Shown here: one piece after another, positions 1 through 11,706 of the stretch
Position numbering within the stretch: the stretch's first letter is position 1
How the letters are laid out: the number at the start of each line of letters is the position of its first letter
Source of the DNA: Paramyrothecium sp. XJ0827
Taxonomy: Eukaryota; Ascomycota; Sordariomycetes; Hypocreales; Stachybotryaceae
Direction: 5' to 3'
Length of the DNA: 64,000 nucleotides
Assembly (NCBI GenBank): GCA_020881915.1
Contig: JAJFPB010000008.1
Coordinates: 2,418,001-2,482,000, forward strand
Made by a program: the position numbers and the translations under genes
Notes under the pieces: generated by a model
Seen by the model: only the letters and a program-made list of their open reading frames with translations
Told to the model about the DNA's origin: nothing
The model's database searches: none

Positions 1-691
1 CGGTCAAGCGCCTCCAGGCACCGCTTCCCGTCCATCAGGTAATCGGGTAGTTTCGGCCGGCCCTCGGTTCGGACAACCGTGTCCCAAGGCGTGCACATGA
101 ATCTCATGGCAGGGTCGTAGTTGTTCCAGATCCCTGAGCATGCCGTGTTAGCGGTGAAAAAAATCCGAACGCGACCGACGCGGGCTGCTTACAGGGATGG
201 TCCTCCTGGCTCTGACCCCAGTACTGGGCATGAAGACCAGCGAGGGTTTCCACTCCGCTCATGACCTTTTCCACGGGATACTCAGCAACCTCAGGGGGGA
301 AGCTGCACCCATGCTTGGTCAAATCATCCATGATAACGATGCCCTGGGTCTCGTTCTTGGCGGACCACCAGCCGTTGGGGAAGATGACATTCTTCACGTT
401 GGGCGCCACCCTGGTGAAGAAGTCGGCTTCCCGCTGCGCCAGGCTGACGGTCCACGGCTGCGCGGCGATCGTCTTGGGGTCGAAGACGCCCTTGACGCAG
501 ACGTGCGTGGGTCGGTTGTCGCCGCTGCTCTCATCCTCGTAGTTGATGGTGTAAAAGAGCTTGCTGGCCGTGCCCCAGATGTTGCGCGTGTTCTCGACCG
601 ACTTGACCTTGTGGCCGAGCTTGGCGCCGAACCACTCGGCAGTCAGATCAGCGGGGAGCACTGGGAGTTGTTCTTCCGAGGGCGCAGCCAT
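1..691 (-). CDS. Phosphotransferase-family (CHK/aminoglycoside kinase-like) protein, 3' part cut by window edge
   Basis: Starts at 691 with MAAPSEEQLPVLPADLTAEW. An exon covers 691-193, an intron 192-134 (GTAAGC...CTCAG, 59 nt, phase 1), and the next exon runs from 133 to the left edge and beyond. Seen: an N-terminal kinase-like lobe with a lysine-containing strand (HVCVKGVF), then GIVIMDDLTKHGCSF and a helix with LAGLHAQYW. This order is typical of the fungal phosphotransferase/DUF1679 (EcKL/CHK-like) family. The catalytic HGD loop lies outside the window. Family members phosphorylate small molecules, but the substrate is unknown. Without splicing, the frame would read into the intron and stop at 104. 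Confidence 0.75.
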
Positions 692-1493
692 CTTGTCTGT
701 CTGTTCTGGTCTCTGATCTTTTGATATTCGGTGGTAGCTTAGGAGGGCAAAGTATGTGAATAAAGTGGTGGCGACGACACTTTGTGGGCTGCAAGCTGCC
801 TAACTGTTATACAAAATCTCGTTGGCCTCCCCTGGCCCATTTGTCCCCAGGTATGCAATCCATGAGTCTCCATTTACCGTTATCCCTCCCGCTAAGATCG
901 CCACATAAGGCTACCCTTTGGAGCCGGCCGGGGCCTCGGGGGACACGACCAGGCTCCCTGCCAGTGGTACAGGGCCCAAAGGGTCCACCATGACAGCGGA
1001 ACGGTTCTTGGCTGTTGGTTGGCCCCTGGCAGTGGGCCCGAACGGGTAGCAAATCTGCTGATCACCAGAGCTCGCGGTCTCTGGCCGCCAACAGGATGCC
1101 GTTCCGGACCCTGGAATATGGGTCAACACCGTACACTATTTCCCCCTCAGTTGAAACCCTTGCTTAGCATCCTGTCTTGACAGCAGCCATCGCTTACCTC
1201 CTAGTAGTTGACAGTTTTCGAGCCGGACACTTTCCATCTGTCACTCATGCCGTGCCGTTTCGAATCTGGCAAGGATGGAGACAAATATGCGTAAAAACAA
1301 CCCCGTCAACTCGACCCGGACTCGCCCCAACTCACGGCAATTGATTAACTCTAAAGAGCTCTCGCTTTTTCCTCCTTCTTAAGAGTAGCCCCGCCGAGAG
1401 ATTCAACATAGCGGCTGTCTTGCTCTGCAAGCTCCATCACCTTGTCTCTCCTTCTTTGGCGTTCAGGCAGCGCCAGCTGGAATAGCAGTAGCC
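692..1493. other. Intergenic, no gene seen
   Basis: Shared upstream region of the divergent phosphotransferase (minus) and rhodopsin-like gene (plus). Only short overlapping frames on both strands with no recognisable domain. The last 150 bases are pyrimidine-rich, as is common in fungal core promoters. Confidence 0.6.
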
Positions 1494-2734
1494 ATGGCGA
1501 AAGATTTGACGACAACGGAATATGAACCCATCCAGCCCGAGGGCCTGGCGCTCGCGCTGATGTGGGTCACCATTGTCTTTACAGTTCTTTCAAGCGTCGT
1601 GGTACTACTACGATTCTATGTGCGCATCAAGCAACGTATGTTTGGTGTCGAGGATTGGCTGATGCTCTTCGGATGGGTAAGTGGCTGAATTCGACAATCT
1701 CGTTTAGAATGCACGGAGTTCCTAATCGTACTCGCAGCTCATCAACCTCGGCCACAACGCCGCCGTCATTATACTCTCGGTCAGCGGTATGGGCTCGCAC
1801 GACAATGTCATCACCGCCGGGATGCAGATCAAGATGGGGTTGTGGACCATGATTTGGCAGTTCTTGTACGTGCTGGACGGTGCCCTCATCAAGTCTAGTA
1901 TCATCTGGACTTTGCTGCGGCTCGCCAAGGGTTTGAACCCGGCGTACACGTACATCTTGTGGGCGCTGTTCGCCTTTAGCTGGATTGTCTGGCAGATCTC
2001 CTGGCCCGTGGCCATCTTCCAGTGCAAGCCTGTCTCAGCTGCCTGGGGCGAGCCGGGAGATTGCTTGTCGGGCCAGAAGGTCATCCTCCGCGTCTCCTAC
2101 TTTGTGTCGGCCGCCAACATCTTTACCGACCTGGCCACGTCGGTGGTTCCGGCATTCCTCCTGCGTCATGTTCAGATACCCAAGAAACTGAAGATTCTCA
2201 CCATGGGCATTCTGTCGCTGGGTCTTCTCGCGTCCGTAGCAACCACCATCCGCATCACTTACACGTGGGCCTACACTGCACCGGTCGACCGGTTCTGTAA
2301 GTTGAACATGTCTTCAAAGCATCAATCCAATCAAAAGCTAATTGTGAAATTTGGCAGATACAATCGGACTGATCGTCATGCTGACCGTCCTCGAATGCGA
2401 CCTTGGTATCATCGCCGGCTCCATGCCAATGCTGCGTCGGTACTTCCGCAAGTGGGATCCTTCGAAGTACGGCGTCAGCGACAGGACGCCCGAGCGGTCC
2501 GCCGACATTAATTTGGTGACGATTGGTGGCTCGCATATGAAGCTGCGCAACACAAAGAACAGCAAAAAGGACAGCTTCTTTGACCAGACCCAGGACAAGG
2601 ATGTCAACGACGACGCATCCTCGTCCCGCCACATAATACACATCACCCGCGAGGTCCAGCAAGACAGTGTCTCAGCTCATGGAGTGATCGATACTGAGTT
2701 TGAGGCCACGGCTATAAGCAAAATTAGAACCTAG
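1494..2734 (+). CDS. Rhodopsin-like (SAT4/PTH11-type) integral membrane protein
   Basis: Three exons: 1494-1676, 1738-2296, 2358-2734 (introns 1677-1737 and 2297-2357), giving 372 residues. It opens with MAKDLTTTEYEPIQPEGLAL and the first membrane segment. RFYVRIKQRMFGVEDWLMLF is the typical loop and second helix of the fungal rhodopsin/SAT4 domain; further helices follow through LLASVATTIRITYTWAY. The conserved C-x5-W-type loop (FQCKPVSAAWGEPGDC) is present. The soluble C-terminal tail is charged. Family: seven-helix plasma-membrane proteins, some (PTH11) acting as non-canonical GPCRs in surface sensing. No CFEM domain is seen at the N-terminus, so it is the plain rhodopsin-domain type. Ligand unknown. 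Confidence 0.85.
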
Positions 2735-3441
2735 ACTTTGTATGCTTTATAAACTGTCAAAATGTCTTTTTGTGTAGATTAGGGATTTGACTCGCATACT
2801 TGCGAAACTGCAACTGGACGGTACCGGAAAAATGCGACGATAAAACAACGGCAAGGCCACTGCTGGCACGCTTGCTTAATTATTTTTTTCTTTTCATTCA
2901 TGACTAGACTCTTCAAATTACATTACCACACGCCAACCATGATTAGGTTGTGCTGTTAATTTCGATCCCCAAAGCGATGATAGTTCTATGCCCCTGAGTC
3001 CTTCCCCTGTAAAGCGGTTTGAGACTGTGCAGGGTAGGTCATCCGAGGAGTGGAACGAGCAACACCATGAACTGGTTTCTCCCGGTGCGTGCAGACTAAC
3101 CAGCTGCATCTAGATGAACGAAGAAATTACAAAGAACAATTGATCTTCCGCATCTAGTGACCGGATGCAGCGTGGTGTCGTGATTTTTCCGAGTTAAACC
3201 GCAAGCATTCGTTTCGACTGGCAGCTTCGTCCATCGGTGCCGGCACCTTCATGTCAAGCTGAACTGAAATGTCACCAAAAAAGCAGGCAAGGTTGGTTCG
3301 CGGCATTGGACGAATTAGCTGTGGCATATACATCCTAAATATATACAATCTCAAAGGAACTATGTGCATGTGAAAACTATGTTACGAGTGAAGCATAGCA
3401 ACTAGTGCTTTCCCACTGAAACGTCATGGTCATGCTTGACT
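2735..3441. other. Convergent intergenic region
   Basis: Lies between the 3' ends of the rhodopsin-like gene and the GH5 gene and should hold both terminators/polyadenylation regions. T-rich stretch near 2880-2895. No gene recognised. Confidence 0.5.
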
Positions 3442-5237
3442 TCATGGGTTCAAGGTATACTCGACAGAATTGCCTTCAACGCGAGGGTAGAACTCAAACG
3501 TGAACGTGGCAGCCTTGCCGTTGGCGATAACCAGATCAACCGCCGCAGCCTTGATGATCACATCGTCGCCTTCAAACTTCCACTGGCCGTCATAGGTCTA
3601 GCCTTATCGTCAGTAAGAGCAACGGGATTCGTTGGAAGAGGAGAACTTACGCCGCGTGCCTGTTGCAGCGGTCCCAGCACGTTGGTCCAGTCGTCCACCA
3701 GATAAGTCCCATCTTCCTGCAAGATCTTCACCGTCGCCAGCTTCGGCAAACCGTTCCACTTCACCGGCAGCAACAGGTCGGCGCCGCCTGCAGCTTGAGA
3801 GCTCGTCTCCCTCAGGGTGGGTACTTCCCACTGCACGATCTCGACGGCGATGTCCGCACCAGCCGAGAAGGACAATGTCAGCTTGCCCTTGGAGCCGGGA
3901 GCCGCGTCGGCTGCAAGAAGCGGTGACAAGAAGCTCGCTTTGAAGGTAATCGAGGAAGCAGCAACGCTATAGTCGGTGTCGGCAGCCAGATCCTTTCCGT
4001 CAAAGGTGACCTTGGTAAGAGTGTTTCCGTTGAAGAGCCATGGCAGCTCGTAGTCTTCCACAGCATTGCCAACACGGTTGAAAATGTATGCAGAGCTCGA
4101 TTGTTCGGTTACTGAGCCATCGACGGTGCTGTCCGGGAGTGAGTTGGGCGTGCCCTTGACCGCATTCAAAAGAATATCGAGATTTGTCGGGTCGCGCCAG
4201 GTGCCCGCGTCGCGATTGAGATGGTCCAGGCCATTGTCCCAGACAACAACGGCGGCGCCGATGTCGTTCGCAGTCTTGATGACATGGTCGAACCAGCGCC
4301 ACCGAGCAGCGTTCTCAGTATGGAAGGGCGGAGTGTTGAACTCGCCGATGTAGAGTGGAACGTCTGAGAAATTGCCTCGCACAAGCCCCATCTCTGCCTC
4401 CACGGCAGCCTTGTCGGCGTCGGATCCCCATGTTGTCTTCCCCCAGGCAGAGAACGTGAAGTCGTAGGGGCTGTAGTAGTGAAACTGCAGAGCCCAGGGG
4501 TTGGCAATGTCGGCGGGCGGCTTGAACCACTGGGAGGTTTTCATGGAATCCTGGTTTCCACCAGACAGAGTGACGACACGCTTGGTGTTGAAACCGCCCG
4601 TTGCCTCGAGAGTCTTGAGGAAGATGGTGTTGAGGTCGTTGATGGCCGCGCCGTGCTCGGCAGTCGTGGCCGGTGGCTCGTTGATGCTCTCGAAAGCGAG
4701 GAGAGAGGATTTGCAAGCAAATTTGGTGGCAACTTGGATCCAGAGCTTCTCAAACTTGTCGTTGATGGCGGCAATGTCCGCGCCCTCCTTGGACACGTCC
4801 GCCCACTCCCTCGAGTCGTGATGGACATTTGTCACGACGTACAGGTCCCGCTCCAGCGCCATGTTGATGACATCGTCAACCCGCTGCAGCCACGCCGGGT
4901 CAACCTGGTAGTCGGGCGCTTCGGACAGGAAGTGGTGCGTGTATGTGACGGGGATGCGGACGCTTCGGAACCCGGCAGCCTTGACCGCATCAAACGTAGC
5001 GGCCACGACGGGCGCATTGTTCCACGAGCCCTCGTTGGGGATCGCGTCGAGCGTGTTGCCCAGGTTCCAGCCCGGATTGACGGCCTTGATGTAGTCGGCT
5101 GCGGATATGTCCTCGAACGTGCCGTTGCACTGGACCGGTGCACGCTTGAAGACATTGCTTCCTACGGCAGCTGGAGCGGCGACGGCCGTGCCGGAAAGCG
5201 CAAGCAGCACAGCTGCTGAGCTCAAGTAAGATGCCAT
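3442..5237 (-). CDS. Secreted GH5 endo-beta-glucanase with X2-like and CBM46-like C-terminal modules
   Basis: Two exons: 5237-3651 and 3597-3442 (intron 3650-3598, GTAAGT...CTAG, 53 nt). The second exon adds 51 residues that a single-frame reading would miss; total 580 residues. Signal peptide about 1-20 and a KR site at 31-32. Catalytic domain about 45-365: GWNLGNTLDA (56-65), SINEPPA with acid/base E187, HYYSPYDF, and YIGEFNTPP with nucleophile E299. It is followed by an Ig-like module resembling CBM_X2 (about 370-460) and a C-terminal beta module resembling CBM46. The GH5_4-X2-CBM46 order is known in bacterial enzymes active on beta-glucan and xyloglucan. The role is hydrolysis of plant cell-wall glucan outside the cell. 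Subfamily is inferred from architecture; endoglucanase type is secure. Confidence 0.9.
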
Positions 5238-6115
5238 TTCAACAGACTCGACTACCCGGCGCTTGACTGACTGGCTGCTGAATGATTCTCCTAGTTTTCC
5301 AGAACGCCAGGAAGATCTCTTTTATCTAGCTGCCCGTCATTGCCGCTCAGCCGGTTCACAGTGGCATGATCTTCCATAACTTGCTCGCAGGCATTAGCCT
5401 GGTCCGCGATCTGCGTTTTGAACACACATGGCATAGTCGTGTTTGGTGGAAATAAAGGCTCAGCACTCCGCAGCGGCCAACGGGCCTCCGAAGATGAAAA
5501 GCGGCATGAAGCGCCGACACCAGGGGAAAGGGATCGGCGTTGTGGAGAAGACAAAGTGTCAGGTAAACACGGTTGAAGTCCGACGTTACCAAGAAGGGAA
5601 ACTATTCAGGCACCTTGCCCTGAATGGGTTCAAGATCGTTGGAGAAGTTGGAGACTTCGTGGTGGAGAATCTCTATGGCTCTTCTCCGAGCCGTCGTAAG
5701 CCATAACTCAGTGAAGGCTACCATGTGACAGCAAGGATCGTCCCTTATCCCATATTTGAATTAGATGAGTCCGGGATCTTTCCGTAGTATCGGTACGCGG
5801 AGCATAATGGGACGCCGACAAATCGATAAATTTGCTACGCGTGGACACTCCTTTGTCTTCCAGCGAATCAGACATCGTGTATATTCCGAACTAGTTTAGC
5901 ATGGTCTTTATGCGTGCCTTGCTAAGCCTGAAAAAGAATCCTTCTGATTGAGATTGAGACGCTACTGTTCCCTGTCGCGTCTCACGCGTACCAGCAAATT
6001 ATAACGTCATAAGTTTTCAGTTCGCGTTTAGCTCCAGCGTCTTGAACGCACGACAAGACGGGAGCGTCAAACGAAATAGTGCTATGCACGAGACGCCCCG
6101 AGCACGGGATTTCGC
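5238..6115. other. Divergent promoter region of GH5 and oxygenase-like genes
   Basis: No gene recognised; small frames on both strands look random. Contains one GGCTAA hexamer on the minus strand (annotated separately). Confidence 0.5.
5394..5399 (-). promoter_or_regulatory. XlnR-like motif GGCTAA upstream of GH5 gene
   Basis: GGCTAA reads toward the GH5 start, about 157 bases upstream of the ATG. XlnR/Xyr1 regulators of cellulase and xylanase genes bind GGCTAR-type hexamers. A hexamer occurs often by chance, so this is suggestive only. Confidence 0.3.
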
Positions 6116-9100
6116 ATGGCGACAGCAACTCCACCAACGGCGCCTCTAGCCCACTCCACTTCGGGAGCTGGCCGCAATGATGCCAGTAGCGAAATCATGT
6201 CCGAAAGCGAAAGTAGTGGGATTGAGCCTGGGGGCTACAGAATGTCATTGGAGGAGGACCTTCTTGCCGATCTTGAGGCCATCACCACGCCTGGCTCTTT
6301 TGCAGCTTTCCGGGCGCTTGATGAAGTGCCACCCGCCGGTCTCCACGTCGACAATGTCGGTGACATTGATATGCCTTTGAGCGAACAGGCTGCACTGCAA
6401 TTGATCGCGCAGTCTCGCCAAGCTCCGTTTGGCAAAGGAACAGAGACCATCGTCGATACGTCTGTGCGAAATACGTGGGAGTTGGATGCGACGCAGTTCC
6501 TCTTCAAGAACCCGGACTGGCCTGGATTCATTCAGAGGATGACTGCCACGGTTGCCCTGGAGCTTGGCGTGCAGTTTCCGATCCGAGCCGAGATCTATAA
6601 GATGCTACTCTACGAGAAGGGAGCCATGTTTAAGCCCCATACTGAGTGAGTTCGTCACTATAAATCTTTGTTACTCGTGTTGTCCCTGACATTGTTGGAT
6701 GAAAAGCACCCAAAAAATCCCTGGCATGTTTGGTACTCTCGTCATTTGTCTTCCATCGGCCCACCAAGGTGGAGAAGTTATCCTGAAGCATGCCAACCAG
6801 ACAAAGGTTTACAAGTCATCTTCCGCCGTCCAGTCTCTCATTTGCTGGTACTCGGACGTTTCACATGCAGTGTTGCCCATTACCTCGGGCTACCGATGGG
6901 TATTGACCTATAATCTAGCGGTCGACCCTGCAACGGCTTGCCCTTCGGCCGGACTGCAACGCTCCCAGACACGTGGTGTACGACAGACATTGAAACGTTG
7001 GCTTGCCGAGGACAAAAGACAACGTAGCAAGAGGTGGCTGTACCACGTTCTCGAACATGACTATACCCAGGCCAGTGTTTCGCTAAAAGCTCTCCAGCGG
7101 AAGGATTATGCTATTGCCCATCTGCTGAAAGATATTTCCCAGGGGTTGCCGGTTGAGGTTTTCATAGGATTGCTTGAAAAGGAAGAAGTAACTGCTGGCG
7201 ATGAAGGTTATGGGTACGGCTACGACCCTTACTACGACGAAGAGGAAGAAGAAGAAGAAGAAGAAGAAGAAGAAGAAGAAGAAGAGGAAGACGAAGAGGG
7301 AGACGAAGAGGACGAGGATGATGACGAAGGTTACAGAGGAGCTCACTCTGACCGGACTGACGACGATGTGATCGAGTGCGAGCATACTGTCAAGACACTC
7401 GTCGACCTGGAAGGCAACCTCGTGTCAGAGGACCTGAAGCTTGACCGAAAGGACGTACTTCAACAACACTGCTTTGATGATCTCGAAGCCGCCGAGGAAT
7501 ATGAAGCGTACGCGGGCAACGAGGCATGCGCAAACCCCTCGATAATTGCCATCTATGATCCCTCCTGGCGAAATTACTGGGAAACGTCTAAATGACACAA
7601 TTCTTCTCTAGGGCGGAACAACAACTCAATGGTACCGCACAACGGTAGGAAGCTCTGCGTCGCACCCTTTACGGGAATTGCTCTGATTATCTTGTAGGCT
7701 ATTGTCATAGTACCTCATGATGCACTTGCATCCTACTTTGCATATACAGTTTCGGACTTCCACGCTAATGAACATATCAGCTACGTCGTCCGACGATGTC
7801 TGCAACCACAACCGACGACAAAGTTGCTGGACGCTCTCGAGGCAATGTGCAAAGCGGTATGGACCCGGACCCCTCGGAGCACAATGGAAAGGCTGCCATA
7901 TATCGACAGTGTCAATATCGGTATGGCCATCAAATCGTCCCTACAGGCGGGTCGGTATTCTTTCTTTGAGATGGCTGCCGGGTTTCACAAAGGCCAGCTT
8001 CAGATCGAGGTCTTTGACTGGGTTCGGAGGTGGATGTATGAAAGTGGTGATGTCACTCAAAGATTTAGCATTATTCGGCAAGGGTATGTTGAACCGCTTA
8101 CAGGCTTTTTCGAACATATGCTGACTCTTCAGTCTCTCTCGTGCCGTCTCGGCCTATGCTTTTGCCGCCGAGCGATATCAGGCCTTGGTGAAAATTGCCC
8201 CTTTGCCATCCATTGCTGCTCTGCCGGGGTCGGAGTCGATTTCAGAAGGTATCGATATCCCTCAAGATATCATAGCTTGGGTGCGGGAGCGATGCTGTGA
8301 CCAATTTTTGGCCGTTGGAGAGGCTGATGGTTCAGCTCTGGTCGACTTGTCGTTCTTTTTCAACGAGCCTTTGCTGTTCCTCGATCCAAGGTAATGCACA
8401 TCAACAGCTTCTTCACTCTGTGCTGTGAACTAACCTGTCTGACCAGGATGACATTAGTCATTGCGGTCAATCCTATAAATGAGGCGGCATACTTGGGCTT
8501 CATCGCTCGGTTGCGTGACCTGAGTGACAAAGGTTTTCTTCCGGGGGAAGCTTCCAATCAACTGTACCTCAAACTGGCGAGGAGCTTCATTGCGACGGTA
8601 GACTTTGCCAAAATCAGCAGCGGGTCCTCACCCAGCTGTTCGAATGCTGTTCCTCCTAGCTTGAGGACGCATGCGCTCGCCCCCTCACACTTTCAGGCCA
8701 GGAACGCCGTCCGCCCGCATTTGATGAATGACCTACATCATGGCATCCTGGCAAGTCATGATCTTTTGGCCAAGTTTGTAACAGGTGTTTCTGGAGCAGC
8801 ATCTAGCATAGCCGCAGAGCAGTATGAGCCTCTCTGGATTCCGTTTCTTCATGGCGTCGCCGCAACACTGCATGGTGGCAGCAAGCCTCTCAACGACAGT
8901 CCATATCAAGTCTTGTTTGGCAGCCTGCTCAGGGCATACCTCACCACCTTCGTCCAACTCGAACCTCCACCGCCCGGGCGCATTGGGCTTTCTCGTCAAG
9001 GCGTGAGGTGCTCTTGCAGTGACTGTAGTCAACTAAACGCGTTTCTGGCCGATCAAATGATGAAGATCCAGTCTTTCCCTTTCGGTGACAAGCGAAGGCG

Positions 9101-9506
9101 GCATCTCAGCTCCGAGCTCGAAACCGCCCAGGTGGACTGCACGCATATAACTGATCACCGGCGCCGTGGCAGCTGTTACCCTTTGGTGGTGACGAAGACT
9201 ACGACGAAAGCTAAGCAGACCCACGACCTGTGGAAATCGCGGCTCGCTAGGGCGACAGAGCTTCTTGCTGAGTTCAAGCAAGGGGATTTGCAAATGATAC
9301 TAGGGCCTGACTACCTGCCCATTATGGAAGTTCAGTTTCTTACGACTTCAGATTTTGCAAACCAGTCTCGCACTGCGAGAGCAACGGAGCCGCCTTCGCT
9401 GCTTCGGCAGATCAATGCAAACATCGTGGCACGGCCGCCGCCAGCGGGTTCAAAGCGCAAAAGGCCTGCCACAGAACCAGATTTTGTTGATTTAACGAGG
9501 GACTGA
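6116..9506 (+). CDS. Large 2-oxoglutarate/Fe(II) (prolyl 4-hydroxylase-like) dioxygenase-domain protein with acidic tract
   Basis: Six exons: 6116-6645, 6707-7523, 7612-7644, 7698-8083, 8133-8390, 8447-9506; 1027 residues. Splicing over 6646-6706 creates HTDTQKIPGMFG, the HxD iron motif (H175, D177). H230 in DVSHAVLPITSGYR is the likely distal iron ligand and R240 the 2-oxoglutarate anchor. Intron 7524-7611 starts with GC (GC-AG): joining GNE to GGTTTQWYR matches the family pattern GNEG..WYR, and reading through would stop at 7595. An acidic run (about 19 Glu, then Asp/Glu) sits near residue 340-375. The tail holds a basic SKRKRP stretch and ends DFVDLTRD, resembling an NLS and a SUMO-interaction motif. 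Widespread fungal family; substrate unknown. Confidence 0.8.
7239..7290 (+). repeat. (GAA)n microsatellite coding for poly-Glu
   Basis: Nearly pure GAA triplets with a few GAG, in frame in the oxygenase-like gene. Length changes would keep frame and alter only the acidic tract. Confidence 0.9.
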
Positions 9507-10049
9507 GCTAGAGTCCATACAACGCAATTGCTCTTGAATCCAATTGCTGTATCACCGTAGATTTGTTTTAGGCGCCCGATCGCGTCAGCCGGGTAGGGCT
9601 GACGCAGGAGTTCTGTAAGACTTTGTCCATGCGCCAAGAACAGTCTTTAAGGAGAACTGCTGCCCGCGTTTTTTCTCGATGCGGCGAGCCAGGTCTGCTA
9701 ATCCTGGCCTGATGGGCGCAGACCCTTGCGCTGAAAAGCCGTGCGTTTGGGTGAAACGCGAGTTCATTGGCCCCAAAAAGGTTGTTGGCCCCCAAAGTCA
9801 CCAGGCTGTGTGTCGCAAATCGCCCGGTGTTGCTTTTCATAGTACATCTCATAGATGACAGCGACCAACGCATTCAGGCTGTCGCGACACAGCCCGGCCG
9901 GCCTAGTATAATAATCAACAAATCCATCTTGAACTTCGTATGCTCATCAGTACCTTCCTACACCATTACTTCAGTTTCCATCAGAATATCATCTCCAAAG
10001 CGCCTTTGTTAAGCATTTGTCCAGTCAAGCAGTCAGCAACTACTCAACC
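9507..10049. other. Intergenic, no gene seen
   Basis: Two overlapping minus-strand frames (9568-9873) show no domain and no good start context. CAACCATGG at the next gene gives a good translation-start context. Confidence 0.5.
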
Positions 10050-11045
10050 ATGGAGTTCCTAGAATTCTCAGCCTTGAGCATTGCCAACATCACACTACGC
10101 TCTTTCGTCTTTTTTGCCTGCGTTATCGTCCTCACTCTCAGCCTTGGCAAGGGAAACTTACGCTCTCGCATTGCCTTCAATGGCAGTTCTTTGTTTCACG
10201 GCACTCTGGCCCTGTTTCTGCTGTGAGTAACTCTCGTCTTATATGCCGACCCATCCCTATTGCCAGACCAATACTCATTCTCCGCCGCTGGTATCAGATC
10301 GGTTCTCTTGAACGTCATCGCTCTTGTGCTCCTCCATGCCGACCCATATTCCCTATCGCTCGATGATGAGAAGCGCCCCTTGACTCTCCTCTCCGTCGCA
10401 AGCTTTTTCCAAGTGCAGGCTTTTGCTACGATGACGTTGGCTCAAGTCGAACTTGTTACCGACGTTCGCCAGCATGGTGCCAGCGATAAGAGCTCTCTCG
10501 GACTCACCGCACGCCTCTGGAGTTGTCTGACCTATATGCTGATCACAATTTTGAACATTGCGGAGCTCGCCGACCGCCAGGGGAAAATCGACGGAACGAG
10601 ATGGTCCTCTGATTACGGGTTTGAATCGATGTTGATACTCGAGTTCGTGGTTTACTTACTTCTTTGCATCTGGGCTTTTGCCGCCTTCATCTATACTGCC
10701 ACTGTACCACAGGTTGCTCAGCGCGTTGTAAGTTGCTGATTCAAATCCGAAAGACAAGGACTAGTCGTCTCATCATTTCACTCTTAGGTCTTCTTTTTGC
10801 TCATCGCAGCCTCTCTTGCATCTTTTGCTCGCTCACTGTGGGACGTCAGCATCTCGGGTGCTTTTGGTCTTGGTATGATCAATAACCACATTTCAGACTG
10901 GCCAGAGGTGCCGGAGGGGATTTCAGTGGGAGAATCTATTATGCAATTCTGCCTCCCTCTCGTGGCCTTTGTCCTTATGCTGGTTGCTTGGAAGAGACAG
11001 ATCAGCAGTCACATCTATGACACAACCAACCAGGATTTTGTATAA
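10050..11045 (+). CDS. Uncharacterised multipass membrane protein
   Basis: Exons 10050-10222, 10298-10727, 10788-11045; 286 residues. Intron 1 (10223-10297) uses donor GTGAGT and acceptor TATCAG, the only nearby acceptor that keeps the downstream frame; the nearer TTGCCAG would shift it. Intron 2 (10728-10787) is GTAAGT...TTAG. About six to seven hydrophobic segments are visible, such as SFVFFACVIVLTLSL, SVLLNVIALVLLH, the stretch ending LLLCIWAFAAFIYTA, VFFLLIAASLASFA and FCLPLVAFVLMLVAW. The start sits in CAACCATGG. No signature motif recognised, so function is unknown; the topology resembles fungal seven-helix proteins. Confidence 0.75.
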
Positions 11046-11535
11046 TGTAGCTTGTGGATAACTCCTGTACGACTAGATATTAGAAACATTAATTTCATAC
11101 CTGCTTCCATTAGACTTCTCCCTATTGTATATATTGGGGTTGCAGAGTACATGGAATTCATCACTGTTACGAGACCTGCTACTTCTACTATAAACAACGT
11201 GCATAGCTGATACACAACCAGTTGAGGACAACCTGGCAGTGCTTGACGAAGAATAAAGCTCGTCACCACTAGAAAGTCAAAGCCACTATTTCTAGAATCG
11301 TGCTAAATTTAGGTTCCCATACTGCGGGAAGGGTGCTTTTCTTAGTTCATAACTCTACCCAAGGATAGATCTTAATGGACTGCAAGCCACTGCAACTCAC
11401 ATGAACGCACAATTTAATATGCATGATAACAGAAAGATTATTCATCTCCTGTTACCTCCATACATCTCTTCACTTGCACACCACATTTCCAACGACCGCT
11501 GCAACTGCATCTCGTCCTCGGATGCGGCCATCAAC
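11046..11535. other. Intergenic, no gene seen
   Basis: AT-leaning sequence between two genes on the same strand; nothing recognisable. Confidence 0.5.
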
Positions 11536-11700
11536 ATGACGTCAACCTCTAGATTGCCTCAACGCGATCCATTTCAACTCACTCGGGAGGAGTTGCTTTG
11601 GAAAATACGCACTGATGAGGAAGGAATGCACCGACTTCTAATTTGGCAGGGCGCTGCTCGGAATCCTTATAACCCGTCGGTGTTGCAAATCAACAATTGA
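11536..11700 (+). CDS. Short frame upstream of hypothetical gene; possible 5' exon or uORF
   Basis: Begins MTSTSRLPQRDPFQL in context CATCAACATG and reads 54 codons to a TGA six bases before the next ATG (11707). Composition looks protein-like (TREELLWKIRTDEEGMHRL). It could be a separate upstream reading frame, or the true 5' exon if the stop is removed by an unseen intron or is an error. No clean intron joins the two. Confidence 0.35.
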   Translation: MTSTSRLPQRDPFQLTREELLWKIRTDEEGMHRLLIWQGAARNPYNPSVLQINN

Positions 11701-11706
11701 CCAGAA

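Noticed and set aside
4479..5219. Long plus-strand frame (246 codons) opposite the GH5 gene
   Set aside because: Antisense shadow of a high-GC coding exon; no domain, and the minus-strand gene has catalytic motifs.
7083..7385. Minus-strand frame rich in Phe and Val
   Set aside because: Reverse reading of the (GAA)n poly-Glu tract.
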